A stretch of 64,000 bases of DNA from Peristeroidobacter agariperforans (GCF_004138335.1 NZ_RYFW01000001.1:558001-622000); one strand, 5' to 3'; shown: positions 52,395 through 61,822, counted from the stretch's first letter. The notes: generated from the letters alone by a model not told the origin. A program made the numbers and translations.

Positions 52395-53860
52395 CTTTAT
52401 CGCTCGCCTCCGTCGCGGTTCTAGGCAGCCGCAACCTGAAGATTCCCGCGTACGATCGCAAAGCCGTCAGCATCGGCGTCGTGCACTTCGGGCCTGGCGC
52501 GTTCCATCGCGTGCACCAGGCTTGTTACCTCGACGATGTGCTGCACACGGATCCGCGCTGGGGCGTTTGCGAGGTCTCTTTGCACAGCACCGGCGTGCGT
52601 GACGCGCTCATGCCGCAGGATGGCCTGTACACCATCGCGATTCTCGACGCGGAATCCTCGTTCCGAGTCATCGGCTCGGTCAAGGAAGTGCTGGTGGCGC
52701 CGGAGTCGCCGGCCGCGGTGCTCGATCGCATGGTGGCCCCGACGACTTACATCGTCAGCGCGACCATCACTGAGAAGGGTTACTGCCTGAACAAGGAAGG
52801 CGGCCTCGACTTCTCTCATCCGGACATCGCTTACGACTTGAAACACCCCGAAACGCCGAAGACGTTTGTCGGATTCCTCGCGCGTGCCTTGCGCCTGCGC
52901 CATGACCGGGGCCATGAGCCGTTCAACGTCATCAGCTGCGATAACCTCGCGGATAACGGCCATCGACTGCGGCGCGCCGTGCTCGAGTTCGTCCGCTCGA
53001 GCGATCCCGGTCTCGCGGATTGGGTCGAGAAAGAAGTGACCTTCCCCTGCACGATGGTGGACAGCATCACGCCGGCGACTGACGACGCACTTCGTGCGCG
53101 AGTGAAAGATGCACTGGGCGTGGAAGATCTCTGGCCGGTGCAGCGTGAGTTCTTCTGTCAGTGGGTGATCGAAAACAAACTGCGCGGGCCGCAGCCGGAC
53201 TGGGCGTCGGTTGGCGTGACGGTGACCGATGACGTAGCTGGCTTCGAGCGTGCCAAGCTGCGTTTATTGAACGGTGCGCACTCGACGCTGGCCTACACGG
53301 GCAGCCTCGCTGGCTACGAGACGGTTTCTGCGGCGATGGGCGACACCGCGCTCGCGACGTTCGTCCGTCGCATGATGATCGAGAACATCCGTTCGGGGCT
53401 GGCGGCGCCGCAAGGATTGGATCTGGATCAATACATCGAAGCGGTGCTACGCCGATTCCGCAATCCAACGATCCGTCATTTGCTGGCGCAGATCGCGTGG
53501 GATGGCTCGCAGAAGCTGCCGTTCCGTATTCTGCCAACCATCATGGAGAACCTGGCCGCCGGTCGTTCGATTGGGCGACTGTGCGTGCCGCTCGCGGCTT
53601 GGTTTCATTTCATTCGTCGCATGACGCACGCTGAGCGTCAGATTATGGATCCGCTGGCAGCTCAGCTGAGCGAACTTGCCAAGCGATGCACCGGCGCGGC
53701 GTCAGATGTGTCGGTCTTCCTCAGCCTGGAGAAGGTGTTCAACACCGATCTGGCGCGGAATGTGACATTCCGTGCGGCGCTCGAGAATGCTTATGCGCGA
53801 CTGTCTGCGGTCGAGAGCCCCGCCCAACTCGGCGAGGCCCTGAACGGCATCGAGGCTTGA
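52391..53860 (+). CDS. mannitol dehydrogenase family uronate reductase (UxuB/UxaB role)
   Basis: The 489-residue enzyme belongs to the polyol-specific long-chain dehydrogenases. It has the NAD-binding IGVVHFGPGAFHRVHQACYLDD, SCDNLADNGHRL, FPCTMVDSITPAT, and the catalytic Lys region AKLRLLNGAHS. By sequence it is closer to mannitol dehydrogenase/fructuronate reductase (UxuB) than to classic E. coli-type tagaturonate reductase. Since it is coupled to altronate dehydratase and the isomerase is nearby, tagaturonate to altronate is the expected reaction here. It starts at GTG 52391 overlapping the uxaA stop. Specificity is therefore unsettled between the two ketouronates. Confidence 0.88.
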   Translation: MTLSLASVAVLGSRNLKIPAYDRKAVSIGVVHFGPGAFHRVHQACYLDDVLHTDPRWGVCEVSLHSTGVRDALMPQDGLYTIAILDAESSFRVIGSVKEVLVAPESPAAVLDRMVAPTTYIVSATITEKGYCLNKEGGLDFSHPDIAYDLKHPETPKTFVGFLARALRLRHDRGHEPFNVISCDNLADNGHRLRRAVLEFVRSSDPGLADWVEKEVTFPCTMVDSITPATDDALRARVKDALGVEDLWPVQREFFCQWVIENKLRGPQPDWASVGVTVTDDVAGFERAKLRLLNGAHSTLAYTGSLAGYETVSAAMGDTALATFVRRMMIENIRSGLAAPQGLDLDQYIEAVLRRFRNPTIRHLLAQIAWDGSQKLPFRILPTIMENLAAGRSIGRLCVPLAAWFHFIRRMTHAERQIMDPLAAQLSELAKRCTGAASDVSVFLSLEKVFNTDLARNVTFRAALENAYARLSAVESPAQLGEALNGIEA

Positions 53861-53876
53861 GGATCAGCCCTGAGGA

Positions 53877-54713
53877 TTAACGTGGCGCGCCGGCCAAATA
53901 CGGACCGGCGCGAACCGCGCGGCATTCGACTTCGCCACAACCTTCGAACACCAGTCGCGACTGCTGGCCGCTGCGAATGTCGTGCACGCCGGTGATAGCG
54001 CCAGTAGAAATGTAATCGCCAGCACGCAGCGGACGACCCCGCTCTGCGCATTTGCTCAGCGCGAACGCCAAAGCGCCCAGCGCGCCCTGGCGGATGAATG
54101 CAGTGCCACGGCCCACGAAGCCGTCATCGATGAACGTCAGCGCGACGATCTCCTCGATGGAGCGCCATTCGCCAATGCTCGCGCCCACGATCACGCCCCA
54201 GTTGTTGCCAAAATCGGAGATCACGGCGCCCGGCCCGAGCTCGTTCAGCGTTGCGAGCGGGCTGACTGCGGTTTCAACACCTAAGTGGAAGCTGCGGACC
54301 AACTCCGCGGCTTCATCGATGCTCCAGACCTTCTTATCGGCCGGCGCATCCTCATTCACACGCAGCACGATCTCCGCTTCCACCGCACCGAAGCCGCCTT
54401 CGATGACGGGAAAATCCACGACCTGACCGACCCGAGCGGTGTGCAGATTCCGCGAGAACACCGGCCCGACCAAACGCTCTTCGGGAAAGCGTTGAGCGAA
54501 TGCCGCGCCGATGCGCGCGACTTTCCAACCGACGATCTGGTCGGGAAAGCGATCGATCGCCAGCTCCTGGCAACGATATGCATCGGCCAAGGTCGTAGGC
54601 ACGATGCCCGGATACTGCATTAACGATTGTCCGGCCAGACGCGCCCGGACAAACTGCTCAGCAATCATTTCGGCGCCGTCGGCCGGCAACCCGTGCAACA
54701 CCGCGCTACTCAT
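53877..54713 (-). CDS. 2-keto-4-pentenoate hydratase/decarboxylase-like protein
   Basis: The 278-residue product belongs to the MhpD/DmpE/DmpH fold: TLADAYRCQELAIDRF, IVGWKVA, the metal-binding Glu pattern GFGAVEAEIVLRV, SFHLGVETAVSP, and a GDYISTGAITGVHDIRSGQ end. Members add water to, or decarboxylate, 2-keto-4-enoates. ATG 54713 has GAGGAA 9 nt upstream; a TTG start seven codons earlier is less likely. It is divergent from the pectate lyase, whose operator lies between them. Its substrate in this uronate context is unknown; a dehydration step on a 2-keto-3-deoxy acid is one possibility. Confidence 0.85.
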   Translation of the reverse strand: MSSAVLHGLPADGAEMIAEQFVRARLAGQSLMQYPGIVPTTLADAYRCQELAIDRFPDQIVGWKVARIGAAFAQRFPEERLVGPVFSRNLHTARVGQVVDFPVIEGGFGAVEAEIVLRVNEDAPADKKVWSIDEAAELVRSFHLGVETAVSPLATLNELGPGAVISDFGNNWGVIVGASIGEWRSIEEIVALTFIDDGFVGRGTAFIRQGALGALAFALSKCAERGRPLRAGDYISTGAITGVHDIRSGQQSRLVFEGCGEVECRAVRAGPYLAGAPR

Positions 54714-54795
54714 GTCGCAGTATTCCTCTTGCAAACATTAAATTCACGATAGCGGCGGCCGCAAAGACCCCGCGAGATGCTAAAAACTGTATATA

Positions 54796-54809
54796 GGAAA
54801 CCGGTGTCA
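54796..54809 (-). promoter_or_regulatory. LacI-type operator before pectate lyase
   Basis: On the minus strand TGACACCGGTTTCC, identical to the uxaA site. It lies 45 bp before the lyase ATG, immediately after a possible −10 (TATATA, 54790–54795 region), and 82 bp before the divergent hydratase gene. Confidence 0.8.
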
Positions 54810-54854
54810 TTTACAATCCACGGCGCTCACACCAAGTCCATCTCAGGGGGTCCG

Positions 54855-56162
54855 ATGCTCGTCAAGCCGTTGTCGCTGCGATCTAAATTAGCCTCGCTGC
54901 TCTTATTGTTAACCGCAGTCACGTCGCTCGCGGCGGCCGACAATCTGCTGGCGTTCCCCGGCGCCTTGGGAGCCGCGGCGCAAACTCCGGGCGGCCGGGG
55001 CGGCAAGATCATCCGTGTCACCACGCTCGATGCCACCGGTCCAGGCTCGCTGCTCGAAGCGCTGGAAACCAAAGGTCCGCGCATCGTCGTGTTCGAAGTC
55101 GGCGGCGTGATCGACATGCAGAAACATGAGATCAAGATCAAGGAGCCGTTCCTCACGGTCGCGGGACAAACCGCGCCCTCCCCGGGCATCACGATCATTC
55201 GCACCGGCATCGACGTACTCACTCACGACGTGATCCTCCAGCACATTCGCGTGCGCACCGGGTCCGCCGGCGCCGAGCCGCGCAAAGGCTGGGAGCCCGA
55301 CGCGTTCTCCACGATCGGGGCTTACAACGTCATCGTTGACCACTGCTCCATGACCTGGGCCGTCGACGAAAATCTCTCGGCGTCGGGCCCGCGCTTCACG
55401 GGCAAGACGGTCGAAGAATGGCGTAAGGGCACGTCCCACGCCATCACGTTCAGCAACAACATCATTGCCGAAGGACTGCGTCACTCGACCCATTCCAAGG
55501 GCGAGCATTCCAAAGGCTCGCTGATTCACGACAACGCCAGCGACATTCTGATCATCAACAACCTGTACGCGCACAACCACGAGCGCAACCCGCTGTTCAA
55601 AGGCGGCGTGCACGGCATGGTGATCAACAATCTGATCTACAACCCAGGGCCGCGAGCGGTTCACTACAACTTGATCGCCGAAGAATGGCGCGGCCAGCAA
55701 TACCAGAACGGCAAGCTGGCACTGATCGGCAATGTGCTGCGCGGCGGCCCGTCGACGCCGGCGCATCTGCCGCTGTTGATGCTGGGTGGCTCGGGCGATC
55801 TGGAATATTACGAAGCCGACAACATCGCCGTGGACTGGACCGGCCAGGAGTTGCCCAAGTTCGGCCGGTACACGAACTCATCGGCAAAGCTCATCCCGAT
55901 GGCAAAGCCGGCGCTGCCGTTTGGCGTTCAGCCGCTCGCTGCAGGCGAAGTTCAGGATGCTGTGATTCGTGATGCTGGCGCGCGCCCGTGGGATCGCGAT
56001 CCAGTCGATGCACGCATCGTCGCGGACACCATCGAAGGCCGCGGCGAAATCATCGACAGCGAAAATGATGTCGGCGGCTATCCCGCGTACAAAGAGACTC
56101 GCCAGAAGTTCGATGAGAAGAATTGGGACCTGCGGTATATGACGCCGCGGGACAAGAAATAG
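54855..56162 (+). CDS. exported pectate lyase-like polysaccharide lyase
   Basis: ATG 54855 gives a signal peptide (LASLLLLLTAVTSLAAA) and has AGGGGG 4 nt upstream; longer frames upstream run through the operator. The 435-residue mature enzyme is a parallel beta-helix of the pectate-lyase superfamily: FPGALGAAAQTPGGRGGKI, VFEVGGVIDM, FLTVAGQTAPSPGITI, ILQHIRVRTG, and a VDHCSMTWAVDEN turn that supplies Ca-binding acids. Asn ladders occur in ITFSNNIIAEGL and ILIINNLYAHN. It should beta-eliminate polygalacturonate, giving unsaturated oligomers for KduI/KduD. It converges on the esterase operon. Confidence 0.9.
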   Translation: MLVKPLSLRSKLASLLLLLTAVTSLAAADNLLAFPGALGAAAQTPGGRGGKIIRVTTLDATGPGSLLEALETKGPRIVVFEVGGVIDMQKHEIKIKEPFLTVAGQTAPSPGITIIRTGIDVLTHDVILQHIRVRTGSAGAEPRKGWEPDAFSTIGAYNVIVDHCSMTWAVDENLSASGPRFTGKTVEEWRKGTSHAITFSNNIIAEGLRHSTHSKGEHSKGSLIHDNASDILIINNLYAHNHERNPLFKGGVHGMVINNLIYNPGPRAVHYNLIAEEWRGQQYQNGKLALIGNVLRGGPSTPAHLPLLMLGGSGDLEYYEADNIAVDWTGQELPKFGRYTNSSAKLIPMAKPALPFGVQPLAAGEVQDAVIRDAGARPWDRDPVDARIVADTIEGRGEIIDSENDVGGYPAYKETRQKFDEKNWDLRYMTPRDKK

Positions 56163-56168
56163 AACAGT

Positions 56169-56202
56169 CCGCCGCCGGCTCGGAGTTCAGGGCCGGCGGC
56201 GG
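56169..56202. terminator. bidirectional hairpin between pectate lyase and esterase genes
   Basis: An 11-bp perfect GC stem (CCGCCGCCGGC with GCCGGCGGCGG) and 12-nt loop fills the 46-bp gap between convergent stop codons. Confidence 0.7.
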
Positions 56203-56208
56203 GCTTCC

Positions 56209-57786
56209 TCAGTACGTGCCGCGCTGAATATAGGGCACCTGCGCAAACAGCTTCCGCTCCTCGCCTCGAGGATCGTTGACCAGCTGGGACTTCACGTCGA
56301 ACACCATGGTCGCGCGCGACGGCAGCTCATACGGCTTCCACTCGGGAATGCCGGCGTGCGCCGGGTTGCCAGTGCGAGCAAAGGCGATGAAAGCTTCACT
56401 CATCTGATCCGCCGTCTGCTGCGCATCCGCACCTTGGCCCGATAGCGAGCCTGGCTGAGCGATGTTGTCGAACACCAGTGGAATATCCATCGTGTGCATC
56501 GCGCCGTATCGGCCATTCTCGAGCGGTGACCGATAGTTCAGCTGATACGCATACGCCGGCGAGCCTTGCGCCGCTCGCAACTCCGCTTCGATCACCGCGC
56601 CACGCCACGATCGTCCTGCCGTCGTCGCGGCAAAGAACACTTCCGTCGCGGAATATTTCGGATACAGCTTGCGGTACTCGGCGATGACGTACTCGGGCTG
56701 GATGTCCACGTGCAATTGCGGCAGCAGGCGCTCAGGCAGCTCTTCCCACGTCAGATCTTCCACGCCCGGCTCGTTGCCGAGAAACGCACGCGTCTCGTCG
56801 AGCGTATTGCCGATGATCATCGGAATGCTTGCAGCCAGCGGCGGTGCATCCGGATAGAACGGATGGCGCGGCAGCGCCGAATGATCGAGCACTGGACCGA
56901 AATAGATATTGCGCCCGACCATTGAGGGATCGTTCGCGCGAGTCGCGGCGACCAGGTCGGCGGTCGGCACATCGTTGAGCTTCGCGGCGTCGGACGGCGC
57001 AATCTTCAATGTTTCCAAGATCGTCCGCGCACGCTGAGTTGCCCCGCGAGGGCCGGCAGCGGTGATCTGCTGTCCGCTCATCGTCGCGGCTCGGTGGAAG
57101 GAGCTTTTCGCAGCGGGCATCGCCATCAATGTCGCGATCTTTGCGCCCCCGCCCGACTGGCCGAACACCATGATGCGCTGTGGATCGCCGCCAATCGCTT
57201 CGGCGTGATCGCGCACCCAGGCAAGCGCTTGCACCAGATCGAGAATGCCGACGTTGCCCGACGACGCGTACTTCGGCCCGGCGAGCCGCGCAAGATACAA
57301 ATGACCGAATGCGTTCAGGCGATGATTGACAGTGATCACCACGACATCGCCGCGTTGACACAGCCGTGTGCCGTCGTACAGCGCACTCGATCCCGAGCCA
57401 CTGCTGAACTCACCGCCGTGGAAATAAACCATCACGGGCCGCTTGCCGCCGTCTTTCAACGCCGGCGTCCATACGTTGAGAACCAGGCAGTCCTCGCTCA
57501 TCTGCTCGCGCGAGCCAGGCTGTGGACAAGACGGGCCGTAGTGCAACGCGTCTCGCGTCTGCTTCCAGGCGACCGGAAGCTGCGGTGGCAGGAAACGTGT
57601 AGCGCGAGTATCGGCACCGTAAGGAATGCCCTTGAAGACGTGCACGCCCTGCGCTTTGACGCCCGCGACTTTGCCTGCCCGTGTTGGCAGGATGCTGCTC
57701 TTGCCAACAGCCGCGTGAACAACAGCTGCCAGACCGAACCCGCCAGCCGCCAACAGCGAGCTACTCAGCAACTCGCGTCGGTTCAC
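56209..57786 (-). CDS. type-B carboxylesterase, Tat-exported
   Basis: The 525-residue enzyme starts at GTG 57786, which overlaps the stop of the upstream hydrolase (GTGA). The N-terminus [22 protein letters not shown] is a twin-arginine signal. Catalytic features: [11 protein letters not shown], oxyanion [11 protein letters not shown], the nucleophile elbow [10 protein letters not shown], and His in [11 protein letters not shown]. It probably removes acetyl, methyl or feruloyl esters from pectin in the periplasm or outside. It is the last gene of the TonB receptor/lyase operon. The same RRELLSS export motif occurs in the GH43 protein of this operon. Confidence 0.92.
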   Translation of the reverse strand: MNRRELLSSSLLAAGGFGLAAVVHAAVGKSSILPTRAGKVAGVKAQGVHVFKGIPYGADTRATRFLPPQLPVAWKQTRDALHYGPSCPQPGSREQMSEDCLVLNVWTPALKDGGKRPVMVYFHGGEFSSGSGSSALYDGTRLCQRGDVVVITVNHRLNAFGHLYLARLAGPKYASSGNVGILDLVQALAWVRDHAEAIGGDPQRIMVFGQSGGGAKIATLMAMPAAKSSFHRAATMSGQQITAAGPRGATQRARTILETLKIAPSDAAKLNDVPTADLVAATRANDPSMVGRNIYFGPVLDHSALPRHPFYPDAPPLAASIPMIIGNTLDETRAFLGNEPGVEDLTWEELPERLLPQLHVDIQPEYVIAEYRKLYPKYSATEVFFAATTAGRSWRGAVIEAELRAAQGSPAYAYQLNYRSPLENGRYGAMHTMDIPLVFDNIAQPGSLSGQGADAQQTADQMSEAFIAFARTGNPAHAGIPEWKPYELPSRATMVFDVKSQLVNDPRGEERKLFAQVPYIQRGTY

Positions 57787-58712
57787 GAGATCCAGCCCTG
57801 ACTCTGCAGCCATTGCCGGCAACGATCGATCCAGCGATCGCCGGTCGTGGCATTGTTCAGGCCATAACCATGACCGCCGGCCGGATAAATCATGAGCTCC
57901 GCAGGAATCTTGTGGGCCTGCAATGCCTGGAAGAAAACAATGCTGTTTGCGACCGGCACCGTCTGGTCATCTGCCGCGTGGACCAGGAATGTCGGCGGTG
58001 TCTCGCTCGTCACAGACAACTCCGCCGAGAAGCGCTTCATATCGTCCTTTGATGGCGTGGTTCCCAACAGCTGCTGCCGCGAACCCCAGTGCACGGTCGA
58101 TTCGGTGAATGTGATGACGGGATAGATCAGCATCAGAAAATCGGGACGCACATCGGCGCTCTTCCACTGAGACAGCACCGGACTGTTGAACAACGTGCCC
58201 GTCGTGGCAGCGAGATGGCCGCCGGCAGAGAACCCGATGACTCCAATGCGCTTCGGATCGATCTGCCATTTCTCCGCATCACGCCGCACGGTCGCAACGG
58301 CCTGCTGAGCATCCTGCAATGGGCCGGTGCGCTTGTCCTTCATGTGCTTGTCGCTGGGCGTTCGATACTTCACGACGAACGCCGTGACGCCCATGTCGTT
58401 GAAGGCGCGCGCCACGTCGTAACCTTCCTTCAGGATCGACGTGCCGCGATAACCACCTCCCGGCAGGATGACAACCGCGGCTCGCTTCGGATCCTGCTTT
58501 GCCGGGCGATATGCCGTGATCGTGGGACGAGAGGTGTTCTGGAGGAACGGCCACGGCTCCTTTGGATCGCGCAGCGACTCCTCGTCGGGAGCCGCGATCG
58601 CGCCGGGAATATCGCCCGAGTACAACGGCTGCGCGGGCGGCTCGGCCGCGTCGACTGATGTGATCAGAGCCAGCCATCCGAACCAACCCAGCACGCTCTT
58701 GTTGGAAATCAT
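57783..58712 (-). CDS. exported alpha/beta-hydrolase, acetyl-esterase-like
   Basis: The 309-residue product has a signal peptide ([16 protein letters not shown]). Its esterase/lipase fold is common in pectin and xylan loci: [21 protein letters not shown] with the oxyanion [12 protein letters not shown], nucleophile [10 protein letters not shown], the Asp in [11 protein letters not shown] and His in GGHGYGL. It probably deacetylates pectin or xylan. The ATG overlaps the GH43 stop (ATGA) and its stop overlaps the carboxylesterase GTG, so the three are tightly coupled. Confidence 0.9.
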   Translation of the reverse strand: MISNKSVLGWFGWLALITSVDAAEPPAQPLYSGDIPGAIAAPDEESLRDPKEPWPFLQNTSRPTITAYRPAKQDPKRAAVVILPGGGYRGTSILKEGYDVARAFNDMGVTAFVVKYRTPSDKHMKDKRTGPLQDAQQAVATVRRDAEKWQIDPKRIGVIGFSAGGHLAATTGTLFNSPVLSQWKSADVRPDFLMLIYPVITFTESTVHWGSRQQLLGTTPSKDDMKRFSAELSVTSETPPTFLVHAADDQTVPVANSIVFFQALQAHKIPAELMIYPAGGHGYGLNNATTGDRWIDRCRQWLQSQGWIS

Positions 58713-60340
58713 GACTTCGCGGAATCCTCCAGCGCCTCATAGCGCATATCACGAAACACTGCCGCGCCCTGCCCCGCCACATACAGAGCCGGCCGCAGGC
58801 TGAGGAAGTCGCCGGCCACGTTGTGGTGATAGCCCGAGACTTCCATCTGCACGTCGTACTTCTTCCACTGCTTGCCGTCGAGGCTGTGGCGAATCGTGAC
58901 GATGTGTCGATCGTTTTCGATCTGCAGGTGCAGCCGACGCTCCACGCCCGGCGGCATCTTGCCACGACGCTCCAGGCCGTACCGGTGCATGGTCAAGCCG
59001 CGGGCGTCGAAGCCCAGGCCACAATACAGACGCTTGCTGTAGAACAACAGCAGCCCGGCCTGCGCGTCGCCTTCGAGCTCGATATCGACCGTCACTCGAT
59101 AGGCGGTGTCCGGCGTAATGAAAGACATCGGCGAGCAGTCATTCGGCTGCGAGCCCTTGCCGGTCACACGTAGCGCCTTGGCCTGGTACTGCACGCGGGA
59201 CATTTCATTCGGGCCCGGATTGTAGAAGCCCCACAGCACGCCGAAACGATTGCTGGAGAAATCATCCGACAACGGCATGCCGTTGGGGGACGGCTTGCCC
59301 TGCGCCGGCTTCGCGATGGGTTGAGACAGATCGCCGCCTTTCGCACCGAACCAGCCGTCCTTGGTCCATTCCACCGGATCGAGCAGCGTCTGGCGTCCCA
59401 GCGTCCAGAAGCCGTTCTCGTAGCCGTGATAAACCATCCACCAATCGCCGGCCGGCCCTTCGACCAGCGTGGCATGTCCGCGCGACCACCATTTTTCTTT
59501 GGCTGAATGCGTGCGAACGATGGGATTCGCAGGATCGTTCTCCCACGGACCGTGAATGGATCTGGAGCGGGCGACGATCACCATGTGCCCGGTCGGCGGC
59601 CCGGCGGTGCCACCGACGGCGGTGATCATGTAGAAGTACTGGCCATGCCGCATGACCTTCGGGCCTTCGGGCGCGAAGCCTTCGACCACCCAGTCTTCGG
59701 GATAGCGCCACGGATCGTACACGTGCTCGACCGGCCCATCGGTCTTCAGACCGTCGTCGGTCAGTCGCACGCGATCGCCGCCGCTTAGAAACAAATAGCG
59801 CTTGCCATCCTCGCCGACCACATGACCGGGATCGATGTGACCCGGCAGATCCAGATCGATGGGATCGCTCCACGGTCCGCGGATGTTATCGGCGTGAATC
59901 ACATACGTCGACTTGCGATCCGGCCAGCGCGCCGGAATGTAGATGTAGTAGCGGCCCTTATGCTTGATGAGCTCGCACGCCCACACTGAGCCGATCGGTT
60001 TGGTGAGCGCCGCCACGACCGGCTGCCAGTTCACCAGGTCGCGCGAATGCCAGATCACGACGCCCGGATAGGCGTCGAACGACGAGAACGTCATGTAGTA
60101 ATCGTCGCCGTCCTTGAGAATCGTCGGATCGGCGTGATCGCCCGCCACAATGGGATTGAGGAACGTGCCATCGCCCAGATCGGCCTGCCGTTGTCCCTCG
60201 ATGCCTCGTCGCCACGTCTTCGACGGCGTCTTCTCGTCGTTCGCACAGGGGGCCGCACCTTGTGCAGCGACGGGAATCGTTCCCGCTGCCGCGCCCAGAA
60301 TTGCTGAGCTCAACAGCTCGCGTCGACTGATTTCTGTCAT
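58709..60340 (-). CDS. glycoside hydrolase family 43, Tat-exported
   Basis: ATG 60340 has GAGGGG upstream and gives MTEISRRELLSSAIL, a twin-arginine signal. The 543-residue enzyme has a five-blade propeller: IVAGDHADPTI with the catalytic base Asp, SSFDAYPGVVIWHS, VWACELIKHKGRYYIY and EGPKVMRHGQYFYMITA with the acid Glu. After ~residue 340 a beta-sandwich domain (DDFSSNRFGVLWGFYNPG) follows. GH43 members are arabinofuranosidases, arabinanases or xylosidases; side-chain removal from pectic arabinan is the likely use here. It lies between the PL1 lyase and the two esterases. Confidence 0.9.
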   Translation of the reverse strand: MTEISRRELLSSAILGAAAGTIPVAAQGAAPCANDEKTPSKTWRRGIEGQRQADLGDGTFLNPIVAGDHADPTILKDGDDYYMTFSSFDAYPGVVIWHSRDLVNWQPVVAALTKPIGSVWACELIKHKGRYYIYIPARWPDRKSTYVIHADNIRGPWSDPIDLDLPGHIDPGHVVGEDGKRYLFLSGGDRVRLTDDGLKTDGPVEHVYDPWRYPEDWVVEGFAPEGPKVMRHGQYFYMITAVGGTAGPPTGHMVIVARSRSIHGPWENDPANPIVRTHSAKEKWWSRGHATLVEGPAGDWWMVYHGYENGFWTLGRQTLLDPVEWTKDGWFGAKGGDLSQPIAKPAQGKPSPNGMPLSDDFSSNRFGVLWGFYNPGPNEMSRVQYQAKALRVTGKGSQPNDCSPMSFITPDTAYRVTVDIELEGDAQAGLLLFYSKRLYCGLGFDARGLTMHRYGLERRGKMPPGVERRLHLQIENDRHIVTIRHSLDGKQWKKYDVQMEVSGYHHNVAGDFLSLRPALYVAGQGAAVFRDMRYEALEDSAKS

Positions 60341-60429
60341 GTCCCCTCGATCGATAGGTGATATCGGTAACAATCCGATCCGAACGCAGGCGCCCGCGAG
60401 CGAGCGCTTGCATCAACGAGTAGCTGGCC

Positions 60430-61776
60430 TCACCAGAACATCGGTCCCGCGAACAGCAGCACCGTCAGCGCCGTGGTCCACACCGGCGACAACTGATAAT
60501 TCAACTCGGGCACCCAGCCCGCATCCGCGCCCAGGTCGGGATCGTTGCTGTCATTCCAGGCAGCGATGACGTCGACCGGATTGCGCACGGGCGGCCCGAC
60601 GAGCAGCGTGCCCGACGCGGACAATGCCGTGCCGTTGAAGCGGTCCAGAATCTGGTCCGGCGTAAAACTGCGCGGCGCGAGAAAGAAATTTTCTTCCGCA
60701 TAGATCGCCGACTCGATACCCACGCCCCAACTGTACTGGTAGTTGGGCGTGTTACGCACATCGTAGAAGTTGTTATAAACGTGGACCTGCCCGAAGCGTA
60801 CGCGCGGCACACGCTGGCCGACCCGCTCGAACAGGTTGTGGTGCAACGTGACTCGCAACTTACCGCGATCGGCGGCGGCACTGTCGGAAGAGCCGATCAG
60901 CATCACCTTGTCGTGATTGCGGAAGCGGTTCCAGGAGACGGTGACCAGATCCGAGGCGTTGGTGATATCCAGCGCGCCGTCGTGCTGTTGGAACAGCACG
61001 CCGAAGTAGTTCGGCGCCTTGCTGTCGGCGGTGGTCTTGTCCTCGAACGTATTGTGATCGATCCAGACGTTGTTCGAGTCGCGCAACGAAATCGAATCGT
61101 ACAGCGCGTTCCAGGCGCCGAGCGAGCCATCGGTCGGCGACCACTGCGGGAAGCAGTCGTAGGTGTCCTGGAATGTGATGTTGCGAATGATGATGTTGGT
61201 GCGGCTGTTGGCGACACCTGCCGTGCCGCGGACATCGATCCAAGCGCCGCGGATCGTTGCTTTGTTCCCAACACCAACGATGGTTGTATTCGAACCGACG
61301 CGAATTCGAACGCGCAACTGCTGCGCGGCCGCCGAAGCTGCGCGCGCCGACTCGAGCGGACCCGAAGGATTCACTCGGCCCCACACGGCTGGATCGTAAG
61401 TGGCAAGAAAAGCTTCCGGCGTGTAGCCGCTACTGTAGTAGTCGCTGCAACTCAGCGGCTGATTGGCATCGTCGACGTTGGCGTCGATGACCCCTTTGAC
61501 GTAGATGATCTTCGGTTCGTTGGACGGATTGGTTGGCGAGGTCGCGGACTCCACGCCGTTGTTGAGAGCTGCGATCAGCTCGCTGCGATTCGTGACGGTG
61601 TACACCTGTTCAGGTACAGCTGCAGCGCCGCCTGTGACTCCGGCGCCGCTGGCAGCCCAGCCATTCTCGGCAGGCAGCGTCTCCAGACTTGAATCCCTTC
61701 GATCGTGCGCGTTGGCCGCTACGCAGCTCGCAGCTGCAAAGAGGCATCCGGCGCGCAGTATTCCCTTCGCACGCAT
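60430..61776 (-). CDS. pectate lyase, PL1 family, exported
   Basis: The 448-residue product has a signal peptide (ILRAGCLFAAASCVAANA) and a PL1 catalytic helix: NGWAASGAGVTGGA near the start, IYVKGVIDAN, TTIVGVGNKATI, IIIRNITFQDTYDCFPQW, VWIDHNTFEDKTTA (Asp/His of the Ca site), VTVSWNRFRNHDK and VTLHHNLFERVGQRVPRVRFGQVHVYNNFYD. The last segment carries the catalytic Arg. It cleaves polygalacturonate by beta-elimination. AAGGGGG lies just before the ATG. It follows the TonB receptor gene after a 95-bp gap containing a hairpin, and leads the enzyme part of the operon. A cysteine pair in the insert (CSDYY…) may add a disulfide. Confidence 0.92.
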   Translation of the reverse strand: MRAKGILRAGCLFAAASCVAANAHDRRDSSLETLPAENGWAASGAGVTGGAAAVPEQVYTVTNRSELIAALNNGVESATSPTNPSNEPKIIYVKGVIDANVDDANQPLSCSDYYSSGYTPEAFLATYDPAVWGRVNPSGPLESARAASAAAQQLRVRIRVGSNTTIVGVGNKATIRGAWIDVRGTAGVANSRTNIIIRNITFQDTYDCFPQWSPTDGSLGAWNALYDSISLRDSNNVWIDHNTFEDKTTADSKAPNYFGVLFQQHDGALDITNASDLVTVSWNRFRNHDKVMLIGSSDSAAADRGKLRVTLHHNLFERVGQRVPRVRFGQVHVYNNFYDVRNTPNYQYSWGVGIESAIYAEENFFLAPRSFTPDQILDRFNGTALSASGTLLVGPPVRNPVDVIAAWNDSNDPDLGADAGWVPELNYQLSPVWTTALTVLLFAGPMFW

Positions 61777-61796
61777 ACGTCCCCCTTCATGATGTT

Positions 61797-61822
61797 GTCC
61801 GGCGGCGTAGCCGCCGCCGGAC
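61797..61822 (-). terminator. intercistronic hairpin between TonB receptor and PL1 genes
   Basis: GTCCGGCGGC and GCCGCCGGAC form a perfect 10-bp stem with a 6-nt loop in the 95-bp gap. Without a U-tract on the minus strand it may attenuate or protect mRNA, lowering lyase expression relative to the receptor. Confidence 0.5.

Noticed and set aside
60430-60520. Possible frameshift at the C-terminus of the PL1 lyase
   Set aside because: The hydrophobic end (…VWTTALTVLLFAGPMFW) looked odd, but PL1 proteins often end in a similar Val/Ala/Leu/Ala-Gly segment and the reading frame is intact.
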